In this document: in pieces, positions 44,720 to 52,857 of the stretch
How the letters are laid out: every line of letters starts with the position of its first letter
How positions within the stretch are numbered: the stretch's first letter is position 1
Origin: Bdellovibrio bacteriovorus
GTDB lineage: Bacteria > Bdellovibrionota > Bdellovibrionia > Bdellovibrionales > Bdellovibrionaceae
Direction of reading: 5' to 3'
Length of the DNA stretch: 64,000 nucleotides
NCBI RefSeq assembly: GCF_001592735.1
Contig: NZ_LUKE01000001.1
Coordinates: forward strand, 1,213,018 to 1,277,017
Position numbers and translations under genes: made by a program
Notes under the pieces: model-generated
What the model saw: the letters and a program-made list of their open reading frames with translations, nothing else
Databases searched by the model: none
What the model was told of the DNA's origin: nothing

Positions 44720-45510
44720 GTTTTATCAAAGGTCTTTTAATCGGTATTTTTGTCAGCTCTATCGGGTATTTCGTGATGACTTTAAATCAGAAGCAACCCG
44801 ATCCTGGGCAAATAAATTTGAACGCATTTAAACAAACTGCTGGTACCAAGTACGCTGAGGTCGTGTTTCACGAGGCCGCTTATCAGGCCATTAAAGGCAA
44901 AACATTTAAAGAAGCTTGCGGTAACATCGCAGACCTTCATAAAAAAACTTTCTGCGAAGAGGGATATTATTTTGTCGCTTTCTCTAACGACATTAATAAA
45001 GTCAGTCATAACTTAGATAGCCAATCAGCCTCCAAAGTAGTAAGAATTGGAACTCCTGTTCAAGGGGTTTCCCTAGGAATGGCTTTAGCATTGAGATTAC
45101 TGGCTTTTGATTTCTACAAGGGTCCTGAACATGAAATATACCAACCCTATATCGAAGACGGCTGGGGATTTCATTGGGCATTTCAGAACTATGACCCGAC
45201 TTATCCGTTTAATTCAATTTGCGCGCAATTACCCAATAAGAAGTATTGTGAATTTGGAATTGGACGGGCGTTGTTTTTCAAAGATTTTTCACCCGATAAG
45301 GCGTTTAAAATCAGTCCTTACACTTTAAAAGGCCTGCAATTCGCTAGTATTTTTGGAGTCCGAGAAGAAGTAAAACCAAGTCCAGATGTTCCGATAGAGA
45401 TGTTTGCTTACAATCTAAAAAACTGGAGAAATGTTCCAAATAAAAGTGTCGAGTGTACGTTAAATGAAAAACGACATTTCTTAGATTGTATGGAAGCGAA
45501 GGCTTATTAA
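44716..45510 (+). CDS. DUF1702-like protein (third member of the Unb triad)
   Basis: 264 residues. An N-terminal membrane helix (LIGIFVSSIGYFVMTLN) precedes a soluble domain. The segments GVSLGMALALRLL, EDGWGFHWAFQNYDP and CEFGIGRALFFKDFSPDKAF match my memory of the DUF1702 pattern, with a Gly-x-Gly-Phe-His element followed by G-x-GR-a/s-L. DUF1702 proteins accompany UnbV and UnbU in enediyne warhead cassettes. It overlaps the UnbU-like gene by four bases and is followed by a terminator. The assignment rests on short motifs and gene context. Confidence 0.65.
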   Translation: MSFIKGLLIGIFVSSIGYFVMTLNQKQPDPGQINLNAFKQTAGTKYAEVVFHEAAYQAIKGKTFKEACGNIADLHKKTFCEEGYYFVAFSNDINKVSHNLDSQSASKVVRIGTPVQGVSLGMALALRLLAFDFYKGPEHEIYQPYIEDGWGFHWAFQNYDPTYPFNSICAQLPNKKYCEFGIGRALFFKDFSPDKAFKISPYTLKGLQFASIFGVREEVKPSPDVPIEMFAYNLKNWRNVPNKSVECTLNEKRHFLDCMEAKAY

Positions 45511-45512
45511 AT

Positions 45513-45543
45513 AAAAAAACCGCCTGAAGGGGCGGTTTTTTTG
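45513..45543. terminator. Bidirectional intrinsic terminator
   Basis: A-run, ACCGCC, TGAAG loop, GGGCGGT, T-run of seven. It ends the Unb triad operon on the plus strand and, on the minus strand, the tRNA-Phe transcript. Confidence 0.88.
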
Positions 45544-45573
45544 TACAAGTTTACCGCCAACGGGCGCTAAAAA

Positions 45574-45649
<76 letters not shown>

Positions 45650-45672
45650 ATGTCTTGCTTTGAAGAGACCAA

Positions 45673-45701
45673 GGTTTAACTTTTGGTCCCCACGATGTCA
45701 A
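45673..45701 (-). promoter_or_regulatory. Promoter of tRNA-Phe
   Basis: Minus strand TTGACA (45701-45696), 17-base spacer, TAAACC (45678-45673). The start would fall about 17 bases before the mature 5' end. Confidence 0.55.
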
Positions 45702-45704
45702 CAA

Positions 45705-46868
45705 TTAGGCTTTATCAAAAGCAGTTTTTAGATCGTTAAGTAAGTCTTGAAGGTCCTCAACCCCTACCGAAAGACGAATCAAAGAATCGTCAATGCCCAA
45801 AGCCTTGCGGTTTTCAGGCGGCACGGAGGCATGCGTCATGATCGCCGGATGCTCAATAAGGCTTTCAACACCCCCTAAGCTCTCTGCCAAAGAGAAAACA
45901 TTCACATTTTCTAGGAACTTACGGGCCGATTCCAATCCGCCCTTAATATAAAAAGTAATCATTCCGCCAAAACCATGCATTTGTTCTTTTGCTAGAACAT
46001 GCTGAGGATGGCTTGAAAGACCCGGATAAATTACTTTTTCCACTTTAGGATGAGTTTCTAAGAATTTCGCGATCGCCATCGCATTTTCTTGATGAGCTTT
46101 CATACGTAACGGCAAAGTTTTAAGACTTCTTAGATACATGAAAGAGTCAAACGCCCCCAAAGTCGTACCCATAGAGTTGCTTAAGAAAGCCAATCTTTCA
46201 GCAATCGCATCACTTGAAGTCACCGCGATACCCCCCACGATATCACTATGACCACCGATGTATTTAGTGGCGGAGTGAACCACGATATCCGCACCCAACT
46301 CTAAAGGGCGTTGGAAATAAGGGCTCATAAAAGTATTATCGACCGCGACCAGAATGCCTTTAGATTTCGCCACGGCCGCTATCTTCTTAATATCCACTAA
46401 TTTTAATGTCGGATTGGTCGGCGTTTCTAACCAGACAAGCTTGGTGTTAGGTTTGATCGCCTTTTCAAAGTTTTCAAACTTAGTCAGGTCGGCAAATGTA
46501 AAATCAATACCGTCATGCTTTAAAACTTTATCAAATAAGCGGAAAGTTCCGCCGTACATATCATCCATGGCGATAACATGATCCCCACCTTTTAAAAGGT
46601 GCAGGATGGTCGCCGTTGCCGCACAACCCGAAGCGAAGGCAAATCCATACTTACCGCTTTCAAGGCTCGCCAAGCAGTCTTCGTACGCGCGACGAGTAGG
46701 ATTATGGGTGCGAGAGTATTCCCAACCTTTATGAACGCCCGGTGATTCTTGAACAAATGTCGATGTCAAATAAAGCGGAGTCATAATCGCGCCTGTTGTA
46801 GGGTCTGGGGATTGCCCTGCATGAATTGCGCGAGTAGAAAAACCAAGATTTTCAGTCACTTTTTTCAT
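45705..46868 (-). CDS. Cystathionine gamma-lyase / gamma-synthase family PLP enzyme
   Basis: A 387-residue fold-type I PLP enzyme. The Lys that holds PLP is in HSATKYIGGHSD, with YSRTHNPTRRAYEDCLASLE and the active-site Tyr region also present. With the adjacent beta-synthase-like gene one base upstream it forms a reverse transsulfuration pair that would convert homocysteine to cysteine. Distinguishing gamma-lyase from gamma-synthase by eye is unsafe; context favours the lyase. Confidence 0.87.
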   Translation of the reverse strand: MKKVTENLGFSTRAIHAGQSPDPTTGAIMTPLYLTSTFVQESPGVHKGWEYSRTHNPTRRAYEDCLASLESGKYGFAFASGCAATATILHLLKGGDHVIAMDDMYGGTFRLFDKVLKHDGIDFTFADLTKFENFEKAIKPNTKLVWLETPTNPTLKLVDIKKIAAVAKSKGILVAVDNTFMSPYFQRPLELGADIVVHSATKYIGGHSDIVGGIAVTSSDAIAERLAFLSNSMGTTLGAFDSFMYLRSLKTLPLRMKAHQENAMAIAKFLETHPKVEKVIYPGLSSHPQHVLAKEQMHGFGGMITFYIKGGLESARKFLENVNVFSLAESLGGVESLIEHPAIMTHASVPPENRKALGIDDSLIRLSVGVEDLQDLLNDLKTAFDKA

Positions 46869-46869
46869 A

Positions 46870-47925
46870 TCAATTCCTATTTTTCGAAAGGTTTTGGATG
46901 GCTTCTTCCGCAGTGATTACCCGATTGAAGGCATTTTTAACGTCATCCGCCTTAAGAAGTTTGTTGTCGACCATCCATTGATCATTAAAGGCTTTGCTTA
47001 AATACTGACGACCGCTGTCGGGAAGAATCACGACAATATTCATCGGTTTATCGAACTTTTCTGCCGCCTTCATCGCTCCTACTAAAGCAGCTCCACTTGA
47101 AGGACCTACTAAAAGACCTTCTTCTGCTACCAACCGACGAGTCATCGCAAAAGCCTCTTGGTCATTAACGCGGACAAAGCCATCATAAATATCAAGATGG
47201 ACGTTATCCGGAAGCATGTCTTCGCCGATGCCTTCCACCATATACGATCCCGGTGGATCTACGATTTTTTTACTATAGAAAAGGTCAAAAAGAATGCTGC
47301 CGACAGGGTCTGCACAGAATACTTTTACCGCTGGGTTTTTTTCTTTTAAATACTTAGCGCATCCAGAAAGAGTTCCCCCCGTTCCGGCACCACCGACAAG
47401 CATGTCGATTTTTCCGTCCATCTGGTTCCACATCTCTGGTCCAGTTGATTGATAATGGCGCGTGGGGTTGTCATTATTATGGAATTGATTGACTAAAAAA
47501 GCGCCCGGAGTTTCCGCCGCAATTTTTTTAGCGACGGAATAATGACTCATAGGATGATCCGGCTCCACCATCGGCGTGATAACAACTTGGGCCCCGTAAG
47601 CTTTTAAAATAGCTCTTTTTTCATCGCTCATTTTTTGCGGCATCACGAAAATACACTTGTATCCTTTGACCGCAGCCACCAACCCTAAGCCAACACCTGT
47701 ATTGCCCGAGGTTGCCTCAACAATCGTGCCGCCCGGCTTCAAATCACCGCGTTTTTCGGCCTCTTCGATCATCGCAACAGCCACGCGATCCTTAATGCTT
47801 CCCCCTGGATTAAAATATTCCACTTTTGCGAAGAATTTATGTTTAGTTTCTTTGCCAATGTGTTGCAACGCGACCATCGGGGTGTCGCCGATGGTTTCTA
47901 GGATCGAATTATAAATGTGGGACAT
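46870..47925 (-). CDS. Cystathionine beta-synthase-like / cysteine synthase PLP enzyme
   Basis: A 351-residue fold-type II PLP enzyme. YFNPGGSIKDRVAVAM contains the PLP-binding Lys, EATSGNTGVGLGLVAAVKG the phosphate and substrate loop, and GGAGTGGTLSG the second phosphate loop. The C-terminal tail (MVDNKLLKADDVKNAFN) is short and there is no CBS-pair domain. The gene order with a gamma-lyase one base away supports a cystathionine beta-synthase role over O-acetylserine sulfhydrylase. Confidence 0.85.
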   Translation of the reverse strand: MSHIYNSILETIGDTPMVALQHIGKETKHKFFAKVEYFNPGGSIKDRVAVAMIEEAEKRGDLKPGGTIVEATSGNTGVGLGLVAAVKGYKCIFVMPQKMSDEKRAILKAYGAQVVITPMVEPDHPMSHYSVAKKIAAETPGAFLVNQFHNNDNPTRHYQSTGPEMWNQMDGKIDMLVGGAGTGGTLSGCAKYLKEKNPAVKVFCADPVGSILFDLFYSKKIVDPPGSYMVEGIGEDMLPDNVHLDIYDGFVRVNDQEAFAMTRRLVAEEGLLVGPSSGAALVGAMKAAEKFDKPMNIVVILPDSGRQYLSKAFNDQWMVDNKLLKADDVKNAFNRVITAEEAIQNLSKNRN

Positions 47926-47931
47926 GGTTTT

Positions 47932-48141
47932 CTAACTTTCTAGGTCTTTTCTTCTGTTGGATTGAAGATAAACCGAGTTCATGGACTGCAAAACTGTATT
48001 CATTTGCGTAAGAGGGTCCACGGAATAAGCCATGCCAAGCTCTTGCGTAAGCTGCTTTACGGTTTGGCGACGAGGTTCATCTTTCATCAACTCGTCCACC
48101 AATTTTTCGAGCGCTAACTGCTTTTTCTCTTTTTGAGCCAC
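47932..48141 (-). CDS. Small 69-residue protein, unknown
   Basis: GTG start at 48141 with a strong GGAGG seven bases upstream. The product is hydrophilic and helical (KKQLALEKLVDELMKDEPRR) with no membrane segment or Cys. It begins 28 bases after the T2SSF genes and ends six bases before the beta-synthase gene, so it could belong to either operon. The good ribosome binding site supports a real gene. Confidence 0.65.
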   Translation of the reverse strand: MAQKEKKQLALEKLVDELMKDEPRRQTVKQLTQELGMAYSVDPLTQMNTVLQSMNSVYLQSNRRKDLES

Positions 48142-48169
48142 AGCTTATCCTCCAACTATGGGGACTCTA

Positions 48170-48607
48170 TCATCCGGATCCCAAAGAGTGAAAAAAATTT
48201 TTCAACAGAGGCCCAAAAAGGAGGGCCAGAAAGGCCGGAAATTGGAATAAAAGCAGAGGGACCATCATTTGGAAGGGCAATCTCGCAATCCTGGAAGATA
48301 TCTCTTCATTGCAGGCTAGAATAATTTCCTCCTCCATTTGGTTTAATAGATTATAAATGGGCTCTCCCTTTAATCCACGCTCCAATATTTGCAGCAGGGA
48401 CCTTCGATAAATCGACGAACACCCCTGCAAACATGCGCGGGAATCCTGTCCCTGTTGCAAAATCGATAGCCACTGCGTCACTAAATGAGGAAAATCACCG
48501 GATTCTTTTCGAACATAATTTAAAATTCCCTGTTTTACCGATTCCCCTTTTTCAACGGAGCGTTTTACCGACATCAAAAGTACAATTGGCGGCGCTACAC
48601 CTTCCAT
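48170..48607 (-). CDS. TadC-like T2SSF membrane protein, short
   Basis: 145 residues from ATG 48607, which is preceded by AAGGAGAA. It has a helical cytoplasmic part (QILERGLKGEPIYNLLNQM) and then two hydrophobic helices (FQMMVPLLLFQFPAFLALLFGP), matching the second half of a type II secretion F domain as in TadC. Full TadC proteins have about 300 residues, so this is roughly half. It overlaps the TadB-like gene by 13 bases. Confidence 0.7.
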   Translation of the reverse strand: MEGVAPPIVLLMSVKRSVEKGESVKQGILNYVRKESGDFPHLVTQWLSILQQGQDSRACLQGCSSIYRRSLLQILERGLKGEPIYNLLNQMEEEIILACNEEISSRIARLPFQMMVPLLLFQFPAFLALLFGPLLKNFFHSLGSG

Positions 48608-49332
48608 TTTATTCTCCTTCCCATCAAAAAAATCCAAACGAGCCCCAAAATAAACGTCATTGCGGCGCCAAAAATTAATTTTCGATGTTCTTGGAAACCG
48701 AATTGCTTAATTACAAACAAAAGAAGCGCCACAAAAAGAGCGGTGACAATTATCGCCTGCATCTTCAATTGCTGGGTCACCTGTCCAGACCTACGTCGAA
48801 AATCCTGGAGCATCTTGATGTCTTTGCGAAGTGCGCGCAGCTGATCTAAGCAGCGACTTTTCGAGCGATCAATTTCCGCGAGTTCTCTTTGCAAATCCGC
48901 AAGCAGCGCGGATTTCATGGCGATGACATTTTCCGACATCACCAACGAATCATATATTTCCATCAACTGATGGCGGACCCAACCACTCTGAAGTTCGATG
49001 GCAGAATGAAGTGATGAACGGAAAGATTTGCCTGTTTGCAATCCTAGAATGACGGCATCAAGAAGTGGTACAAGGACATCACGCAGTCTTTTCAGCAGGA
49101 AAATACGCAAAACCACGGGAAAAAACTTTAAAGTTATTAAAAGAATGCCGATGAAAAGCCAGAGCGCGAGGGTTGAGCGACTTACAATCGCAAAAAAAGC
49201 GATGATGAAGAGGTTGATCACGTGCAAATGGCGCAGAAGTTGCGGAGAGAACGCAAAATCACGCGCCATCTGTGCAAGAATTCGATGTGCGAGCGTATGT
49301 CCGAGCATCGAAACTAAGAAAACAATCAACAA
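48595..49332 (-). CDS. TadB-like T2SSF membrane protein
   Basis: 245 residues starting at TTG 49332, with a strong GGAGGTGA just upstream. N-terminal membrane helices (about 35-75) precede a cytoplasmic helical domain (LDAVILGLQTGKSFRSSLHS) and two further C-terminal helices. This is the T2SSF layout of TadB, a platform protein of Flp-type pili. It is paired with the TadC-like gene. The ATPase and pilin genes are not in the window. Confidence 0.72.
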   Translation of the reverse strand: MLIVFLVSMLGHTLAHRILAQMARDFAFSPQLLRHLHVINLFIIAFFAIVSRSTLALWLFIGILLITLKFFPVVLRIFLLKRLRDVLVPLLDAVILGLQTGKSFRSSLHSAIELQSGWVRHQLMEIYDSLVMSENVIAMKSALLADLQRELAEIDRSKSRCLDQLRALRKDIKMLQDFRRRSGQVTQQLKMQAIIVTALFVALLLFVIKQFGFQEHRKLIFGAAMTFILGLVWIFLMGRRIKWKV

Positions 49333-49480
49333 AGGTCACCTCCGCGAGGTCGAATGCTCGCAAAAAATATGCAAGGTAAATTTTTTGTTGACGTGGCTGG
49401 TTGAATTGGGAAGACTTAACTTAAGTAAAGTTTTTTAAGTTAGAGAAACAACAACAACGTTTGCATCCTAGGAGGAGCAC

Positions 49481-49582
49481 ATGGCAAAAAAGAAAGCAGC
49501 TAAAAAAGCTACTAAGAAAGCAACTAAAAAAGTAGCAAAAAAAGCTACTAAAAAAGCGACTAAAAAAGCTTCTAAAAAGTAA
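49481..49582 (+). CDS. 33-residue Lys/Ala/Thr repeat peptide, histone H1-tail-like
   Basis: ATG at 49481 with a strong AGGAGGAG. The product is MAKKKAAKKATKKATKK followed by VAKKATKKATKKASKK: about half Lys, built from A/T-K-K units as in the tails of histone H1 and chlamydial Hc1. It would bind DNA or RNA and compact it. An intrinsic terminator follows closely, so it is a self-contained gene. A homologous function is inferred from composition only. Confidence 0.75.
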   Translation: MAKKKAAKKATKKATKKVAKKATKKATKKASKK

Positions 49583-49610
49583 TTTTTAGGAACTAAATTA
49601 GTTCTTGAAA

Positions 49611-49638
49611 CCCCAGAGGCAACTCTGGGGTTTTTTTA
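49611..49638 (+). terminator. Intrinsic terminator of the KKA-repeat peptide gene
   Basis: CCCCAGAG, GCAA loop, CTCTGGGG and a run of seven T. A textbook Rho-independent terminator. Confidence 0.92.
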
Positions 49639-49759
49639 TTGTCAAAGCGGCTCCCCGTGCGGGTTTCAGGCCGATACAACATCCGAAAAATGAAATAAAA
49701 AAAGGCCAAGATTTCTCCCAGCCTTCTGTATTTTCAAATTATATTTTTTCGCTCAGTAA

Positions 49760-50557
49760 CTAGAAATAATAAAGTGCCCCGATAGAGCCTGTCGGTAATA
49801 GCATGGTTCTTTTAACTTCATACATTGCGGTCAACTCTCCGAAAACGGAGAATCCAGCAAAATCCCCACTGAGTTGGTTGTATTGCAACCCCAGGGATCC
49901 GTTCACAAAATCTGTGCCAAACTGGCCTTCTTTTTTCTCTGCATCGGTCAAAACACGGTCCAGAATGCTTGATTCGCTATAATCCGTTGTACGACCTCGA
50001 GAATTATACCAGCGAGAGTAGCTCGCGGTGGTGTAAGGAGTTAAATAATAACCTTCAAACGAGTGTTTCCATCCAAGCTGGATCGTATTATATCCTGGAC
50101 CTGTTCCAAAAGCGGCGATCACACCATCTTGATCCTCAAAATTGAGCTCCAACATAGCACCCACCAAACCACTCGCTCCGCCCACCATCATTCCGGCACC
50201 AGCACGACGATCTTCACGCATCTTTAAATTGGTATCGTACTGAAAGCTGCTCGCCATCGGCGCGCTATAGTAACTATTTCCTTCACCCGGAATACTTTGA
50301 ATCTCGGACACTTCTTCCACCGCTGGCATATCATCTTCCGGCACAGAACCATGGCCCTCGTCTATAATCAAAGCGCCTTGATGTTCGTTGTTAGCGCTAT
50401 TGCGCATATCACGGCTGTACTCTTTTTCGATAGAGCGAGCTTTGTTCGTGATTGTTTTTGAATCTGAGCGCAGATTCAAGGTTGAGTTTGCAGCGTGCCC
50501 TTGAACCACAAATAGAAGTGCGGCGCTCACACATAGCAAAGAAATCTGTTTCATCAT
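49760..50557 (-). CDS. Predicted outer-membrane or periplasmic protein in the Mla operon
   Basis: 265 residues from ATG 50557, after GGGGAGG. A signal peptide (ISLLCVSAALLFVVQGHA) is followed by an acidic, low-complexity region and then, from about residue 115, alternating beta strands (GVIAAFGTGPGYNTIQLGWK). It ends GSIGALYYF, with a C-terminal Phe fitting BAM insertion. It lies 16 bases behind the MCE gene and may be the outer-membrane end of that lipid transport system. No specific family recognised. Confidence 0.7.
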   Translation of the reverse strand: MMKQISLLCVSAALLFVVQGHAANSTLNLRSDSKTITNKARSIEKEYSRDMRNSANNEHQGALIIDEGHGSVPEDDMPAVEEVSEIQSIPGEGNSYYSAPMASSFQYDTNLKMREDRRAGAGMMVGGASGLVGAMLELNFEDQDGVIAAFGTGPGYNTIQLGWKHSFEGYYLTPYTTASYSRWYNSRGRTTDYSESSILDRVLTDAEKKEGQFGTDFVNGSLGLQYNQLSGDFAGFSVFGELTAMYEVKRTMLLPTGSIGALYYF

Positions 50558-50573
50558 GAACCTCCCCGGCCAA

Positions 50574-51350
50574 TTAGAAGATACGGGCTCTTACACCCTC
50601 TTCTTGGAAAAACTTTTTAATTACAGGACCATCAAGTGGCTCTAAGCGGAACAACAGCTTATGAACCAAGTCGTATGTCTCTTCCGCTTTTTTTGATCGC
50701 AGATTGTGTGTCAAATAAGCCACGTCATCACTGATTTTAATGGCGTTATCCAACAATCGAGACACTTCTTTATTTTTTGACGTTTTATCCAGAAGAGCCA
50801 GCGTTTTATTAAAATTTGTCATCAACCGATCTATTTGTTGGATTGTATTCGACACGGAGCCTTCATTTTTCTCTACCAATTCTAATAGTTTTCCGGCCAA
50901 ACCATATCCTTGAGATATTAATTGATCAATTCGTGGGGGATCTTCCCCGCGAACATAGGCTCCGGAAGATAATTCCCCAGCTTCCATGGTCCCCGGCGAG
51001 ATTTCCAGAAACTTTTCCCCGATCACGCCGGCTAAGTTGATGAAAAATTTGGAATCTTTGCGGACACTGGTCCAGGCTTTTTTATCAATGGTGATTGTAA
51101 GACGAAGTTTGACCTCTTCACCGTTTTCAGCACGATAACCTGGATCAAAAGTGATGGATTTCACTTTGCCTACTTTAATCCCCATAACTCGTACCGGAGA
51201 ACCCTCTTCAATCCCGCCGGCATAGTTGTACATGACATTTAATTCTCGAGCGTTTGAAAAGGGAGAAATAAAGCCCATTAAATATGCGAAAAAAACGACC
51301 ATCATGGCCGACACAAATGCCAGCAAACCAACCTTGGTTTCAACTTTCAT
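50574..51350 (-). CDS. MlaD-like MCE-domain protein
   Basis: 258 residues. An N-terminal membrane anchor (LLAFVSAMMVVFFAYLMGF) precedes the MCE domain (about 35-130: VMYNYAGGIEEGSPVRVMGI and GVIGEKFLEISPG). A helical tail follows. MlaD hexamers carry phospholipid between the permease and periplasmic partners. It lies eight bases after the second permease gene. Confidence 0.88.
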   Translation of the reverse strand: MKVETKVGLLAFVSAMMVVFFAYLMGFISPFSNARELNVMYNYAGGIEEGSPVRVMGIKVGKVKSITFDPGYRAENGEEVKLRLTITIDKKAWTSVRKDSKFFINLAGVIGEKFLEISPGTMEAGELSSGAYVRGEDPPRIDQLISQGYGLAGKLLELVEKNEGSVSNTIQQIDRLMTNFNKTLALLDKTSKNKEVSRLLDNAIKISDDVAYLTHNLRSKKAEETYDLVHKLLFRLEPLDGPVIKKFFQEEGVRARIF

Positions 51351-51358
51351 AGGCTCTC

Positions 51359-52078
51359 CTAATACAGATGAGTAAAAGTGTAGGATAAAACAAAATCAAT
51401 CACAATAATTGCAATCGATGCCACGACCACCGTGTTTGTGGTAACTCGCCCCACTCCCTCGGCTCCTTGCTGACATCGAAATCCAAAATAACAAGCCACT
51501 AAGGGGATCACCGCCCCGAAACAAGCACCTTTAATCATCGCAAAAAACAGATCTTTCATCTGTACAAAACGATGCATGGAAGCGATGAAAACTCCGGGCG
51601 TGTAACCAAGGTAACTTTGGCTCACCATCATTGCCGCAATGATACAGGTTACATTCGCGATGACCGTTAATAGAACGCCCCCAACAATACAGGCTAATAA
51701 GCGCGGAACCACTAAATAGTTAATGGGATCAATCCCCAACATTTTTAGTGCATCGACCTGTTCGGTAATTTGCATCGTTCCTACTTCGGAGGCATATCCA
51801 GCACCCACGCGTGAACACAAAAGAAGAGCTGTCACCAAAGCGCCAAGTTCTCGTAATATAAGTACGGCCGCAAATCCTGGCACCATCGAATCGTTTTGAA
51901 TCACCATTTTCATATGAAAAGAAGATTCTAAGATCGTGACGACCGCAGCAAAACTAACACATAAAGCAATAATAAAAAGACTGCGATTAGCGACAAAATA
52001 AAGCTGATGCGTAAACTCTTTAATCCTTAAAGGAGGGGTAAAAACACCCGTAAATGTATCTGCTAAAAAGGATATCAT
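51359..52078 (-). CDS. MlaE-like permease, second copy
   Basis: 239 residues with about five to six membrane helices. The permease signature is present as VLILRELGALVTALLLCSRVG and ISEVGTMQITEQVDALKMLGI-type sequence (here SEVGTMQITEQVDALKML). It overlaps the preceding permease gene by four bases. Two different permeases in one operon suggest a heterodimer or separate complexes. Confidence 0.88.
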   Translation of the reverse strand: MISFLADTFTGVFTPPLRIKEFTHQLYFVANRSLFIIALCVSFAAVVTILESSFHMKMVIQNDSMVPGFAAVLILRELGALVTALLLCSRVGAGYASEVGTMQITEQVDALKMLGIDPINYLVVPRLLACIVGGVLLTVIANVTCIIAAMMVSQSYLGYTPGVFIASMHRFVQMKDLFFAMIKGACFGAVIPLVACYFGFRCQQGAEGVGRVTTNTVVVASIAIIVIDFVLSYTFTHLY

Positions 52079-52857
52079 GATCTGTATCCTCGAATCATTT
52101 GCAGGACTATTTCACCAATAAAGCTAGTAAACCAGTCCATGCCGACGATACAAACCATCGTGATCACTGACGTCGAAACCACCGCTCGGCCCACCCCTTT
52201 AGCGCCCCCGCTGGCAGTATATCCTTTATATGTACACACCGTTGCCAACACGATGGCAAAAGCACCACATTTTACCAATCCACTTAATATAGACACCGGA
52301 CTCACAATCGTGGGCACATGACGAAGATATTCTTCATAATTAACCCCCGCAAAAGCTTGTCCCATCAGCATTCCACCGAAGACGGACATCATTAAGCCAC
52401 CACCCAAAAGAAAGAAGCTTGAAATCACAATGCCAATAAACCTTGGGCCAATAATTTCTTGCATTGGATCTGCGCCCAAGCAGCGAACGGCATCAATTTG
52501 CTCTGTCACGCGCATCGTTCCCAATTCAGCCGAGGTGTAAGCGCCCACTTTTCCGCTGAGCATGAACGCTATTAATAATGGACCGACTTCCCTAAATGTC
52601 GCGCTCGTAGCTAGCCCCCCCAGATACCCCAACGCTCCGAACTCTTGAACTTGCATCCCGAACTGCACCGTCATGATGGCGCCCACAAAAAACCCCGCCA
52701 TGGCCGTCGTAAAAAAGCTGTCCTTAGTAACATGCCAAATTTGTTCAAAAACATCGTGAGGCTTGATTTTTTTGAATATTAACGTGCCTAAGATTTTCTT
52801 AAAAAATAAAAGCGTCGCGCCCACTTCATCAATAAAAGACAGAAAATAGAGGCTCAT
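52075..52857 (-). CDS. MlaE-like permease, first copy
   Basis: 260 residues. It has the same ATFREVGPLLIAFMLSGKVG and SAELGTMRVTEQIDAVRCLG elements as its neighbour but an extra N-terminal amphipathic region (about 1-45). The start and the ATPase stop share TGATG, so the genes are tightly coupled. Confidence 0.88.
   Translation of the reverse strand: MSLYFLSFIDEVGATLLFFKKILGTLIFKKIKPHDVFEQIWHVTKDSFFTTAMAGFFVGAIMTVQFGMQVQEFGALGYLGGLATSATFREVGPLLIAFMLSGKVGAYTSAELGTMRVTEQIDAVRCLGADPMQEIIGPRFIGIVISSFFLLGGGLMMSVFGGMLMGQAFAGVNYEEYLRHVPTIVSPVSILSGLVKCGAFAIVLATVCTYKGYTASGGAKGVGRAVVSTSVITMVCIVGMDWFTSFIGEIVLQMIRGYRS

Noticed and set aside
45668-45689. GACCAA/TTGGTC inverted repeat as a terminator of the gamma-lyase gene
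   Set aside because: Only six pairs, no T-run, and it coincides with the tRNA-Phe promoter spacer.
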